From an uncultured Rhodoblastus sp. (GTDB lineage Bacteria; Pseudomonadota; Alphaproteobacteria; Rhizobiales; Beijerinckiaceae): a DNA stretch of 32,729 nt. The notes below the pieces were generated by a model. The model did not search any database, was not told where the DNA came from, and saw only the letters and a list, made by a program, of their open reading frames with translations. The stretch covers positions 91,425 to 124,153 of the forward strand of contig NZ_CAIUXT010000150.1 of NCBI RefSeq assembly GCF_903903185.1, read 5' to 3'. A program made the translations under genes and the position numbers. The stretch's first letter is position 1; each line of letters starts with the position of its first letter. Positions 24,201 through 30,889 of the stretch are shown here, piece by piece.

Positions 24201-25857
24201 CGAATGAGATCGCGCCCGAATTGGTGATCCCGTCGGAGAAGGTTGATACGCTGCCAACTTCGATGCCGGCGTTGTTCGCCACGATCGCGCCACTGTTGCT
24301 GATCCCGCCGACGAACGTACTGACGTTATAAAAACTGATGCCGGGGCCAGAAGCCGCCGAGATCGTGCCGCTATTGCTGATCCCGCCGCTGAACGAACTG
24401 AGGCCGTTGACATAGATGCCCGAGTATCCGCCCGAGATCGCGCCGCTGTTGCTGATCCCTCCGGTGAACGAACTGACGTTGTATAAAGAGATGCCAGTGT
24501 TGGCCACCGAGATCGCGCCGCTATTGCTGATCCCACCGCTGAACGCACTGACGGTGTTGACATTGATCCCGTTGCCATCCCCGTAATACGAAGAACCAGT
24601 CGAGATCGTGCCGCCGTTGCTGATGCCGCCGGTGAACTTGCCGACGTTGTTGACATAGATGCCTGTGCCGGCCACCAAGATCGTGCCGCTGTTGCTGATC
24701 CCTCCCGTGAACGTACTGACGTTGTCGACATAGATGCCGGTTCCGCCCGCCAAGATCGTGCCGCTGTTGCTGATCCCGCCCGTGAACGTGCTGACGTTGG
24801 TGACATAGATGCCGTTGCCCGACCCCCCCGAGAACGTGTCGCTGTTGCCGATCCCGCCGCCTGACGATCTGACGCTGGAAACCAGCGTACCGCTGCCCCA
24901 GCCCGCCGTGATCGTGCCGCTGTTGGTGATCCCGCCGCCGAACGAATTGCCTCCATCGGACGAAATGCCGACCTCGGACGAATAGCCGCCGTCGACATAG
25001 ATGCCGGTTCCGCCTGCCGAGATCGTGCCGCTGTTGCTGATCCCGCCGGTGAACGCGCTGAAGTTGTAGACGCCGATGCCGGTTCCGCCCGCCGATATCG
25101 TGCCGCTGTTGCTTATGCCCCCGGTGAACGTACTTACGTTGCCGATAGTTATGCCGGTGTTGGCCGCCGAGATCGTGCCAGCATTGTTGATTCCGCCGGT
25201 GAACGTGTTTACGTTTCCAACCTCGACACCGACGTTGCCCGCCGAAATCGTGCCGCCGTTGCCGATCCCGCCAGTGAACGCAGCCACGCTGCCAACGTCG
25301 ACACCGAAGTTGCTCGCCGAGATCGTACCGCCGTTGCTGATCCCGCCGCCGAACGTGCTGACGAAAAGGAGTTCGACGCCGACGTTGCGCGCCGAGATCG
25401 TGCCGCCGTTGCTGATCCCGCCGCTGAAGGTGCTGAGGTTGTCGACAGAGATGCCGTTGCCCGAACCCGCCGAGATCGCGCCGCCGTTGCTGATCCCGCC
25501 GCCGAACGTATTGCCGGCGATCTGAATGGCGTGTCCGTTGGCGGCGTTGATCTGGCTGTTTGAATCGATCGTTATCCCGCCGGCGATCAGGCCGCTGCTG
25601 ACGATTTGCCCCGTAACGATCCCGCTGGTCAGGCTTATGCCGCCGGGCGTGATCGACCCGGTATTCGAGATGGTTCCCGCGTCAGGGATCGTGACGCAAA
25701 CCGAGGCGAATGTGCCTGCAAGGTTGTTTGCGCCGGGGACGGCATAATAGCCACACGGCTGAATGGCCATGGCGGGAGGCGCGCCGATGACCGAAAGCAG
25801 CGCGATGACTGAACTAGAAGCCCGCAGAACGCGCTTGGAATTTGAGGTCAAAATCAT
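21244..25857 (-). CDS. autotransporter (type Va) with repetitive beta-helix passenger
   Basis: A 1537-aa surface protein. Residues 1-31 are a signal peptide (VLRASSSVIALLSVIGAPPAMA). The passenger from about 115 to 865 consists of roughly two dozen imperfect 25-residue repeats. The consensus is NVSTFTGGISNSGTI followed by SAGGTGIYVD, as expected for successive coils of a parallel beta-helix. A conserved pre-barrel stretch (NTLNFALGAGTFTYG, GTLAGHGTVYGSVLMEPGG, LAPGGSIGVLTITGGLSF) leads to an autotransporter beta-barrel (about 1250-1537). The barrel shows VFWGAAYGGGGKISGD and IYGFAAGADYRV, and the protein ends QLRKTW with a terminal aromatic residue. The start at 25857 has GGAG seven bases upstream. 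Its Ser/Thr/Asn-rich repeats resemble those of glycosylated adhesins, and the neighbouring transferase gene is divergent. Adhesion or biofilm function is inferred. Confidence 0.92.
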   Translation of the reverse strand: MILTSNSKRVLRASSSVIALLSVIGAPPAMAIQPCGYYAVPGANNLAGTFASVCVTIPDAGTISNTGSITPGGISLTSGIVTGQIVSSGLIAGGITIDSNSQINAANGHAIQIAGNTFGGGISNGGAISAGSGNGISVDNLSTFSGGISNGGTISARNVGVELLFVSTFGGGISNGGTISASNFGVDVGSVAAFTGGIGNGGTISAGNVGVEVGNVNTFTGGINNAGTISAANTGITIGNVSTFTGGISNSGTISAGGTGIGVYNFSAFTGGISNSGTISAGGTGIYVDGGYSSEVGISSDGGNSFGGGITNSGTITAGWGSGTLVSSVRSSGGGIGNSDTFSGGSGNGIYVTNVSTFTGGISNSGTILAGGTGIYVDNVSTFTGGISNSGTILVAGTGIYVNNVGKFTGGISNGGTISTGSSYYGDGNGINVNTVSAFSGGISNSGAISVANTGISLYNVSSFTGGISNSGAISGGYSGIYVNGLSSFSGGISNSGTISAASGPGISFYNVSTFVGGISNSGAIVANNAGIEVGSVSTFSDGITNSGAISFGQNSGSYFYGGVGIRVDGVSDFSSGISNAASGVISGSFNNSGYGDTFGYGYADGYGYRGLTGILVQNISSFSGGIINAGLISLSLTNSPAPVVAPTFETLTRRAAGGAVGISVGGNQSPPDARILGDASGSFYTNVTSFSGGVSNAGTISVNVVNSETIAGGITGIQVLGVSSFSGGISNSGLIAVNVANSGTILNGSNPTFATAGIFVSNVSSFSGGVSNSGTISVGVTNSASGTINGGVAGVAVSNISNFDGGISNSGAIQVAVANSGSIAGTIAGITVSSVSTFAGNISNSGTISAANGIVIGSGVSFAAGSAIVNSGTLIGSTAAIDVSAATSPVTINQTGGLISGAIKLSSNADVLNVSGGAIAGNIVGAGTANTLNFALGAGTFTYGSAYGFTGINQVNVNSGLVILNGVNSASNVRIGGGTLQVGDAQNPGAKLTSTTPIEIYGTLAGHGTVYGSVLMEPGGVLAPGGSIGVLTITGGLSFAPGSFYAVAITPAAASMTQFNGFVALGGVTVLVTPQLGKYSARTYQILSSSVALGAGNTFNPTVQVTRSGLIKSDPTLTYDANDVYLTVAPYISTLDLPANSPWNARNAAGAINNFINTGAPLPDAFQNLAGLSGNALSSAVNQLAGQQQGAFAPGGFKAGDLFLNLLLNPYVEGRGNFGAAATAPVLSYAADPVASGVAKAFSALALDPTSVAASRPVFWGAAYGGGGKISGDATTGAARTNSNIYGFAAGADYRVQPNALVGFALAGGGTSYGLGQGLGGGYSGMFQAGAYGALNFGQAYVSAALAYTFHDVTTNRAGSLAGIGNQNGGFNANLLSNRVEAGYSLPVYGGLTFTPYGANQVQAMWLPSFAETAAGGAGSAFSLGYASRNFNADRTELGAWMDYLYPGSGGALKLFARVAWAHDFNNEGTTAAFFQSIASGNFTVYSARQVPNSALTTLGVQYYLGDGWALLAKFDGEYSGTSTIYSATGQLRKTW
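23300..25510 (-). repeat. about 24 imperfect 75-bp coding repeats in the autotransporter passenger
   Basis: The passenger DNA is a long array of diverged 75-bp units, each coding the 25-residue coil seen by the recurring GGI-S-N-S/G-G-T/A-I core. The tightest units are adjacent near 24640-24800, where three units differ at few positions. Units become longer and more diverged toward the C-terminal side (23300-24000), with insertions of 10-30 residues. The similarity between units makes copy-number change by recombination plausible. Confidence 0.85.
24031..24078 (-). repeat. hexanucleotide tract coding Gly-Tyr dipeptides
   Basis: Eight six-base units lie in tandem on the plus strand: ATAGCC twice, ATCGGC, ATAGCC twice, AAAAGT, ATCGCC, GTAACC. 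Read on the coding strand they give GYGDTFGYGYADGYGY, a Tyr-rich patch with two Asp residues inside the passenger. Unit length is a multiple of three, so slippage would change length without breaking the frame. Confidence 0.7.
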
Positions 25858-26012
25858 TTTCGAGCTCCGGATATTCCCAGAAAAACCAATGCGGCGAGAG
25901 GCGACCCTACGGCAACAATTCGACCAGACTCCTAATGCCTACAATTTCGCCAAAAGGATTGATATCGGGGTTGCCTGCAATCGCGGCGGAAAAAAGGCGA
26001 TTTTGAGTGATA

Positions 26013-26028
26013 GTAGTAAATTTACTAC
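26013..26028. promoter_or_regulatory. perfect 16-bp palindrome, candidate operator
   Basis: GTAGTAAATTTACTAC equals its own reverse complement over all 16 bases; the flanks (A on both sides) do not extend it. Its position in the middle of a divergent promoter region suggests a dimeric repressor or activator site acting on both genes. The regulator is unknown and is not encoded next to it. Confidence 0.6.
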
Positions 26029-26069
26029 AGTGCTAAAACGTTGTTTTCCAAAATGCTAAGGCGTCGCCT

Positions 26070-26095
26070 GGGCCGCCGGCTAGGCGGCGCGGCCC
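26070..26095. other. GC-rich hairpin in the leader of the transferase gene
   Basis: GGGCCGC (26070-26076) pairs with GCGGCCC (26089-26095). The inner bases CGGCTAGGCG can pair further. It is not followed by a T run. It ends five bases before the first in-frame ATG (26100), which would bury the initiation region of that codon, so translation more likely starts at 26145 behind AAAGG. Confidence 0.45.
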
Positions 26096-26144
26096 GCCCA
26101 TGCTACGAGCCATGGCGGACAAAGGCTTGAACAAAAGGTTGACC

Positions 26145-29100
26145 ATGAGCAGCGAAAGGACCGGCGTGGCGCCGCTCCACGGGCCAATCGCCGAATCTCT
26201 TGCCTATGCCGATCGCTGTCGAAACCAGGGCCAGCTGATCGAGGCCGAGGCCGCCTGCCGCCAGGTGCTCGAAGCGAGCCCCGACCAACCCGGAGCGCAC
26301 CATCTGCTCGGCCTGATCGCGCATCAACGGGGCCGGTTGGCCGACGCCATCGAATTCCTGCGCGGCGCGACACGGCGCGCCCCGCAAAACGCCTTGTTCC
26401 ATTCCAATCTCGGCGAAATGCTGCGCCAGGCCGGGCAGTTCAGGCAGGCGATCGAGCAACATCGCCGCGCGACGGCCCTCGATCCAGCCAGCGCCGCCGC
26501 GTGGAGCAATCTCGGCGCCGCTCTCTTTGAACTCAAGGATTTCGAGGAATCGGCCAAGGCGCATCGCCGCGCGCTGCAGGCGGATCCCGATTTCGCGCTC
26601 GGCCATTGCAATCTGGGCAACGCCCTGCATGGCCTCAAGCGCAACGACGGAGCGATCGTCGCCTACCGCAAGGCCGTCGCGCTCGACCCGAACCTGGTCG
26701 ACGGCTGGGCCAATCTCGGCACCGCGCTGCACCATCATGGCGACTATGACGACGCCATCGCGGCGGCGCGCCGCGCCATCGCGTTGTGGCCGGAACACGC
26801 CAATGCGCGTTCCGGCCTTGGCATGTTGCTGCTGATGCGCGGCGAATTCGCCGAGGGGTGGGCGGAATATGAATGGCGCCTGCGCTCGAGCGAACGCAAG
26901 GGACCGCGCTTTCCCGAAAACCCCTGGCGCGGCGAAAGCCTCGTCGGCAGGCATATTTACGTGCAGGCCGAGCAAGGCTTTGGCGATACGCTGCAATTCG
27001 TCCGCTATATTCCCTTGCTGGCTCGGCGCGCGGGAAAGGTGAGCCTGCGCGTCCATCAGCAACTCGCCGGCCTCCTGCGCGAAAGCCTGCCGGGAATCGA
27101 AGTTTTCGGCGACCGCGGCGACCCCGGTCCTTTCTCCTGCGACATCGCCCTGTTGAGCCTGCCGCACATGTTTGGCGCACGCTACGAGACCATTCCCGCC
27201 GAGGTTCCCTATCTGCGCGCCCCGCCCGAAGCTTTGGCGCGCTGGCGGGGACGGTTCGATCACATGCAGGGATTGAAGGTCGGCCTGATCTGGGGCGGCA
27301 ATCCGGAACATGTCAACGACCAGCGCCGGTCGCTCGACATCAAGCATCTGGCGCCCTTGCTGAAAATTCCCGGCGTCTCCTTCGCCAGCCTGCAATTCGG
27401 GCCGCGCGCCGCCGATCTGAAGCAGCTCGGCCCGGAAGCGAAAAGGATTCTCGACCTTTCGGGGGAACTCGGCGATTTCGCCGACACCGCCGGCGCGGTC
27501 ATGGGCCTCGATCTGGTCATCTCGATCGATTCCTCCGGCGCGCATCTCGCCGGCGCGCTCGGCAAGCCGCTCTGGGTGATGATTTCCGGGGTCGCCGACT
27601 GGCGCTGGCGGCTGGAGCGCGAAGACAGCGCCTGGTACCCGAACGCCCGCCTGTTTCGCCAGAAACCGGGCGAAGACTGGTCCGTGGTCATTTCGCGCAT
27701 CGCCGGGGCGCTGAAGACCGCCGTCGCCGAACCCGGGCAATTGACGCCGTTTCTTGCGGAAGGCCGGCGACGCGCGGAAAACGCCGCTGCGATCCTTGCG
27801 GCCGAAACGGCGCGGGCGATAAGTCAGCAGCCAGCGGAGAAGGCGCTGAACGCCGGACAATGGCTCGTCATGGCCGAACAGAAGCGCCGTCTGCGACTGC
27901 TCGCCGACGCCAGGGATTTTTGTGCGCGCGCGGCCGAGCTGGAGCCGGACAATGCCGAATGCGTCCATTTGCTTGGCATCATCGCGCATGAATCCGGAAA
28001 GCTCGCCGAAGCCATCGGTCATCTGCGTCGCGCCGTCGCTTTAGCGCCGCAGCAGGCGCTTTATCACGCCAATCTGGGCGAGATGTGCCGGCTTGCCGGG
28101 CATTTTGACGACGCCGTCGCCGAAGGTCGAAAGGCGATCGAATTGCAGCCCGGCTATCCCGGCGCTTTGAGCAATCTGGGCATCGCCTTGTTCGACCTGG
28201 ACCGGTTCGAGGAGGCTCTGGACTGCCTCGACCGCGCGCTGGCGCTGCAGGAAAATTTCGCTATGGCGCACAGCAATCGCGGCAACGCCTTGCAGCGGTT
28301 GAAACGTTTCGGCGAAGCCGAAGGCGCCTATCGCCGCTCGCTCGAACTCGAACCGCGCTACGCCGAAGCCTGGAACAATCTTGGCACCTGCCTGCGCGAA
28401 TTGAGACGTTTCGATGAGGCGGAAGCGGCCTATCGGCAGGCGCTGGCGTTGAAACCGGTCGATCCCGAAATTCTGGACAGCCTGGCTCTGGCGCTGAAAG
28501 ACCAGGGCCGCTTCGACGAGGCCGCGGACGCTTTTCGCGCCGCCCTGGCGATCGAGGCGCGAAGCGACAAGATCTGCGTGCATTTCGGCGCGATGCTGAT
28601 CGACCGGCGCATGACCGAGGAAGGCGCCGCATTGGCCGAGCGCGCGCACGCGCTCAATCCGAAAAACCACGACGCCGCCAATCTGCTGGGACGCGTCTGG
28701 TTCGATCGCGAACAGCCAGAACAGGCGCTCAGGTTTTTCCGGCGCGCGCTGGCGCTGAAGCCTGATCTTGCCGACGCTTACAACAATATGGGCAATGCGC
28801 TGAAAGAGCTTGGCCGGCTCGACGAGGCGCTGACGGCCTATCACAAAGCGCTCGAGATCAATCCCGATGTCTCCGGCGTTTACGTCAATCTCGTCGATTC
28901 GATGAAATTTGCGCCCGGCGACTTCTATCTGGCGCAGATGGAGGCATTGGCTGCGAAGTCGGAACGCCGGTCCCCGACGGAACGTCTTCAGCTCGATTTC
29001 GCGCTGGGCAAGGCCTACGCCGACGTCAAGGATTACTCCCGCTCCTTTGGCCATTTGCTCAGGGGCAATGCGGCGAAAAGATTGGCGGTCGCCTATGACG

Positions 29101-29909
29101 AGGACGCCGCCATCGCGTTTTTCGACCGTATCGAGGCGGTTTTTTCACGTGACCTGATCGCGCAAAAATCGGGGGGCGGCGATTTTTCACCACGACCGAT
29201 TTTCGTCCTGGGCATGCCCCGCTCCGGAACGACGCTGGTTGAACAGATCATCGCCAGCCATCCGATGGCGCATGGAGCCGGCGAACTGGCGGCGCTGCAT
29301 GAGTGCACCGGCGAAACGGAAGGCGGCGGGCTGGCCTATCCGGAGTTCATGCCGTCGCTCGACGCCTCCGCCTTGCGGCGGCTGGGCGCGCTTTATCTGG
29401 AGAAGCTGCGGAAAATCGCGCCCGATGGCGCGCGGGTCACCGACAAGATGCCGTCGAATTATTATTATGTCGGTTTGATCCACCTTGCCTTGCCCAACGC
29501 CAGGATTATCCACACGGTCCGCGACCCGGTCGACAATTGCATTTCCTGCTTTTCCAAACTGTTTTCGGCCGAGCAGAACCACACCTACGATCTCGGCGAA
29601 CTCGGCCGCTATTACCGGCGCTACGAGCGATTGATGGCGCATTGGCGAAAAGTTCTGCCGCCGGGCCGAATTTTGGACGTGCAATATGAAGATGTGGTCG
29701 CCGACACCAAGAGCGCCGCGCGCCGCATCCTGGCGCACTGCGATCTGCCGTGGGACGACCGCTGTCTCGCCTTCCACGAAACAGACCGACCCGTCAGGAC
29801 GGCCAGCGCGACGCAGGTGCGCCAGCCGATCTATAGCAGCGCGGTCGGCCGCTGGCGCGTCTATGAGGAATTTCTGGCGCCATTGCTGAACGCTCTCGGC
29901 AAAAACTGA
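26145..29909 (+). CDS. TPR / GT-B-like glycosyltransferase / TPR / sulfotransferase multidomain protein
   Basis: A 1254-aa protein from ATG 26145 (AAAGG upstream; ATGs at 26100 and 26112 are alternatives). Residues 10-235 are TPR repeats. Residues 240-525 form a GT-B-like domain related to heptosyltransferase/GT9-type proteins, with QAEQGFGDTLQFVRYIPLL, VGLIWGGNPEHVNDQRRSL, SIDSSGAHLAGALGKPLW and DWRWRLEREDSAWYPN. Residues 570-918 are a second TPR array of about nine repeats. Residues 1015-1250 are a sulfotransferase domain: FVLGMPRSGTTLVEQI (PAPS 5'-phosphosulfate loop, R1026-T1030) and IIHTVRDPVDNCIS (3'-phosphate motif, R1126). No signal peptide, so it acts in the cytoplasm. It would glycosylate and/or sulfate an acceptor held by the TPRs, using PAPS from CysD/CysNC. 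Domain calls are firm; donor sugar and acceptor are unknown. Confidence 0.9.
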   Translation: MSSERTGVAPLHGPIAESLAYADRCRNQGQLIEAEAACRQVLEASPDQPGAHHLLGLIAHQRGRLADAIEFLRGATRRAPQNALFHSNLGEMLRQAGQFRQAIEQHRRATALDPASAAAWSNLGAALFELKDFEESAKAHRRALQADPDFALGHCNLGNALHGLKRNDGAIVAYRKAVALDPNLVDGWANLGTALHHHGDYDDAIAAARRAIALWPEHANARSGLGMLLLMRGEFAEGWAEYEWRLRSSERKGPRFPENPWRGESLVGRHIYVQAEQGFGDTLQFVRYIPLLARRAGKVSLRVHQQLAGLLRESLPGIEVFGDRGDPGPFSCDIALLSLPHMFGARYETIPAEVPYLRAPPEALARWRGRFDHMQGLKVGLIWGGNPEHVNDQRRSLDIKHLAPLLKIPGVSFASLQFGPRAADLKQLGPEAKRILDLSGELGDFADTAGAVMGLDLVISIDSSGAHLAGALGKPLWVMISGVADWRWRLEREDSAWYPNARLFRQKPGEDWSVVISRIAGALKTAVAEPGQLTPFLAEGRRRAENAAAILAAETARAISQQPAEKALNAGQWLVMAEQKRRLRLLADARDFCARAAELEPDNAECVHLLGIIAHESGKLAEAIGHLRRAVALAPQQALYHANLGEMCRLAGHFDDAVAEGRKAIELQPGYPGALSNLGIALFDLDRFEEALDCLDRALALQENFAMAHSNRGNALQRLKRFGEAEGAYRRSLELEPRYAEAWNNLGTCLRELRRFDEAEAAYRQALALKPVDPEILDSLALALKDQGRFDEAADAFRAALAIEARSDKICVHFGAMLIDRRMTEEGAALAERAHALNPKNHDAANLLGRVWFDREQPEQALRFFRRALALKPDLADAYNNMGNALKELGRLDEALTAYHKALEINPDVSGVYVNLVDSMKFAPGDFYLAQMEALAAKSERRSPTERLQLDFALGKAYADVKDYSRSFGHLLRGNAAKRLAVAYDEDAAIAFFDRIEAVFSRDLIAQKSGGGDFSPRPIFVLGMPRSGTTLVEQIIASHPMAHGAGELAALHECTGETEGGGLAYPEFMPSLDASALRRLGALYLEKLRKIAPDGARVTDKMPSNYYYVGLIHLALPNARIIHTVRDPVDNCISCFSKLFSAEQNHTYDLGELGRYYRRYERLMAHWRKVLPPGRILDVQYEDVVADTKSAARRILAHCDLPWDDRCLAFHETDRPVRTASATQVRQPIYSSAVGRWRVYEEFLAPLLNALGKN

Positions 29910-30163
29910 GCCGGGAAAGTCCGCTGACGACGTGGCGCCCGCCGTTGCGAGAAAATCCTGAAAGACCGGTTCGAGCCGGTTCGGGTCATCGCCCTGCGGG
30001 CGCGTTACTTTGGCCTAGGCGGGCGGCCGGTTTTTTGTCATGCTGCGTGGCGAGAGGCCGATGAATTTTTTTGTGAGACTCGACCTCAGTTTTGGCGCGA
30101 ACAAACGATAGGCCCGGGGCGGTATTTGTGCTGCTTCCGCGATCCGACGCAGGAGAGACGGAC
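29910..30163. other. intergenic region with one copy of a 95-bp element
   Basis: No gene is seen. ACCGG-TTCGAG-CCGGT near 29970 is a small hairpin, and GGCC...GGCC followed by TTTTTT at 30031-30036 could act as a weak terminator for the transferase gene. Bases 30021-30117 form copy A of the element described separately. The ribosome binding site AGGAGA of the next gene is at 30151-30156. Confidence 0.45.
30021..30117 (+). repeat. diverged element, copy A
   Basis: Begins GGGCGGCCGGTTTTTTG, continues with CATGCTGCGTGGCGAG, then GGCCGATGAATTTTTTTGTG, and ends near AGGCCCGGGG. It aligns with 30783-30878 (copy B) over nearly its full length, best in the first 55 bases, with a few small gaps. It lies 47 bases upstream of the membrane-protein ATG at 30164. 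Confidence 0.55.
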
Positions 30164-30646
30164 ATGATCGGCATTGCATCGCGGGCATCGTCCACCATGG
30201 CGTCAGCGGACGCTGGCGCGCTGTCCCCCGCCATGGCGCGGGCGTTGCTGGCCTTGGTCATTGCCGTCAGCTTCGTCGCCGGGATGTTGGCGACGGGGTC
30301 GGAGGCCTCGGCCGCCGCCATCGCCTTGGCTGGCCCGGACCTGACCCATTTGCTGCGGGCGATGGCATTGTTGAAGGCGCTGATGGCCGCCGGGATGGCG
30401 GCGGCGGTGATTTGGCGTTTGGGGTCGCCGGTCACGCCGGCGTGGTGGTCGGCCTATGCGCTGACCTGCGCTGGCGCGGCGGCGGGGCCAGGTCTGATCT
30501 GGCGGATGGCGCATGTCGGCGCGGGCGCGCTGACCCTGCATGTCGGGCTGCTGGCCGCATTGATCCTGCTGTGGCGCGACCCCGCGGTTGGCGCGAGGCT
30601 GTCCATGATGGTCAACGCGTGGCGGGCCAAAGTGCGTTCGCGGTAG
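30164..30646 (+). CDS. small integral membrane protein
   Basis: A 160-aa protein. ATG 30164 is set by AGGAGA at 30151-30156; the frame is open to 30092 but without such a site. About four hydrophobic segments are visible: residues 26-46 (ARALLALVIAVSFVAGML), 64-86 (LLRAMALLKALMAAGMAAAVI), 96-116 (WSAYALTCAGAAAGPGLIW) and 119-137 (VGAGALTLHVGLLAALILL). A basic tail follows (WRAKVRSR). No family or catalytic motif is recognised. It stands alone between the transferase gene and hpnG, with copy A of a repeat element upstream. An inner-membrane location is inferred from the hydrophobic profile. Confidence 0.7.
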   Translation: MIGIASRASSTMASADAGALSPAMARALLALVIAVSFVAGMLATGSEASAAAIALAGPDLTHLLRAMALLKALMAAGMAAAVIWRLGSPVTPAWWSAYALTCAGAAAGPGLIWRMAHVGAGALTLHVGLLAALILLWRDPAVGARLSMMVNAWRAKVRSR

Positions 30647-30889
30647 GATTTGGATGAGCCGATGGCATGTTCTACGCCGGCGCGGGGGTCCACCCTATGT
30701 CGCTGTTATTCAAAGGCCATGACTTTTCAAGAACAGACATTTCTGTCGCCGGACCCGAACGCTGGGCCAAATTGGACTATGCGGGCGGCATGTTTTTTGC
30801 CATGGTGCGGCGAGGGCAAGGCCGATGAAATTTCCTGTGCGTTCGATTGGACTTCCGTTTTCGCGCCGCTCCGGCCCAGAGGCCAGCGC
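30647..30889. other. intergenic region upstream of hpnG with element copy B
   Basis: The hpnG frame is open back to 30650, but that extension (up to MNLHRQ at 30890) is Arg/Cys/Pro-rich, lacks a ribosome binding site and is not part of the known family length. I therefore read it as untranslated. Bases 30783-30878 are copy B of the repeat element. No clear promoter is seen. Confidence 0.45.
30783..30878 (+). repeat. diverged element, copy B
   Basis: Begins GGGCGGCATGTTTTTTGCC, continues with ATGGTGCGGCGAG, then GGCCGATGAAATTTCCTGTG, and ends near CGGCCCAGAGG. It matches copy A at 30021-30117. It ends 12 bases before the hpnG ATG and includes its likely AGAGG ribosome binding site, so it forms the hpnG leader. 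Confidence 0.55.

Larger units (their letters stand above)
25858..26144. promoter_or_regulatory. divergent control region between autotransporter and transferase genes
   Basis: This 287-base gap must hold promoters for both the minus-strand autotransporter operon and the plus-strand transferase gene. It is more AT-rich than its surroundings between about 25990 and 26060. It contains a perfect 16-bp palindrome (26013-26028), two TGCTAA hexamers flanking an AT-rich stretch (near 26031 and 26054), and a GC-rich hairpin at 26070-26095. I cannot place -35/-10 elements with confidence. Confidence 0.5.

Noticed and set aside
23300..25510. CRISPR array
   Set aside because: The repeated units are in-frame 75-bp coding repeats with no constant repeat/variable spacer pattern.
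26103..28022. 639-codon minus-strand ORF opposite the transferase gene
   Set aside because: Shadow of the TPR/GT coding strand; no start context and no recognisable domain.
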